Shown: one piece after another, positions 5,309-5,363 of the stretch | Layout of the letters: every line of letters starts with the position of its first letter | How positions within the stretch are numbered: the stretch's first letter is position 1 | NCBI GenBank assembly: GCA_030054015.1 | Contig: JASGCR010000163.1 | Location: forward strand, 1 to 5,363 | Reading direction: 5' to 3' | Length of the DNA: 5,363 nucleotides | Source of the DNA: Candidatus Symbiobacter sp. | Lineage (GTDB): Bacteria; Pseudomonadota; Alphaproteobacteria; Elsterales; Elsteraceae | The notes under the pieces: model-generated | Seen by the model: only the letters and a program-made list of their open reading frames with translations | Told to the model about the DNA's origin: nothing | Database searches by the model: none | Position numbers and translations under genes: made by a program

Positions 5309-5363
5309 GGAAGGTCTGAATAAGTGCCAAAAATTCCCTCCATTCCCGCCGCGCGGACTAAAG
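5309..5363. mobile_element. Probable left end of an IS5-family insertion sequence (continues beyond window)
   Basis: GGAAGGTCTGAATAAG at 5309-5324 matches 14 of 16 bases of the IS5 terminal inverted repeat as I recall it (GGAAGGTGCGAATAAG). The four bases just outside, TTAG (5305-5308), fit the YTAR target duplicated by IS5-type transposases. The remaining 39 bases would be the non-coding start of the element. No transposase sequence or second end is in view, so a solo terminus, MITE or chance match remains possible. It lies 54 bp after the hprA stop. Confidence 0.5.

Noticed and set aside
5296..5314. CCTTCC/GGAAGG hairpin as the hprA terminator
   Set aside because: It has a 6-bp stem with 7-nt loop and no following T-run. 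The right arm is better explained as the start of the IS end.
5286..5363. Possible new gene starting ATG 5286 and open to the window end
   Set aside because: The frame crosses the probable IS5-type terminal repeat after only 7-8 codons and the peptide has no recognisable motif. It is at best a stub of an interrupted gene.

Overview
The window looks like chromosomal DNA from a proteobacterium, most likely an alphaproteobacterium with C1 (methylotrophic) metabolism. This rests on the protein sequences. RlmH reads like the alphaproteobacterial form, with an HPYHRG C-terminus and an EQIYRA motif. The three rightward genes are the core set of the serine cycle for formaldehyde/methylene-H4F assimilation, best known from Methylobacterium and Hyphomicrobium. 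GlyA carries some segments that look more like beta/gammaproteobacterial SHMTs, so the taxonomic call is an inference.

Layout. Positions 1-230 have no gene. They hold a dense array of hairpins and a 20-bp direct repeat with T-runs, which looks like a REP/BIME-type intergenic repeat cluster. Positions 231-1163 form a leftward unit: tRNA-Arg(CCG) at 1163-1087, then rsfS 19 nt downstream, then rlmH after a 3-nt gap. Positions 1164-1632 are a divergent, relatively AT-rich regulatory gap. It contains a perfect 15-bp dyad, a thrice-repeated TCAAATAA octamer, and plausible promoter elements for both directions. Positions 1633-5254 hold three rightward genes: sgaA (serine-glyoxylate aminotransferase), glyA (serine hydroxymethyltransferase) and hprA (hydroxypyruvate reductase). 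The gaps between them are 149 and 71 nt. The last ~55 bases (from 5309) begin with a 16-bp sequence that strongly resembles the terminal inverted repeat of IS5-family insertion sequences, so an IS probably starts here and runs off the window.

How the genes work together. GlyA joins methylene-H4F and glycine to give serine. SgaA transfers the serine amino group to glyoxylate, giving hydroxypyruvate and regenerating glycine for GlyA. HprA reduces hydroxypyruvate to D-glycerate, which glycerate kinase (not seen here) would pass on. The leftward genes are housekeeping ribosome functions: RsfS keeps 50S subunits from joining under starvation, and RlmH methylates pseudouridine 1915 of 23S rRNA.

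I see no clearly new biological system. The most interesting items are the hairpin/repeat array at the left edge, the operator-like dyad upstream of the serine-cycle genes, the repeat that gives glyA three in-frame stop codons, the Ser-to-Cys change in the GlyA cofactor pocket, and the IS5-like end immediately after hprA.
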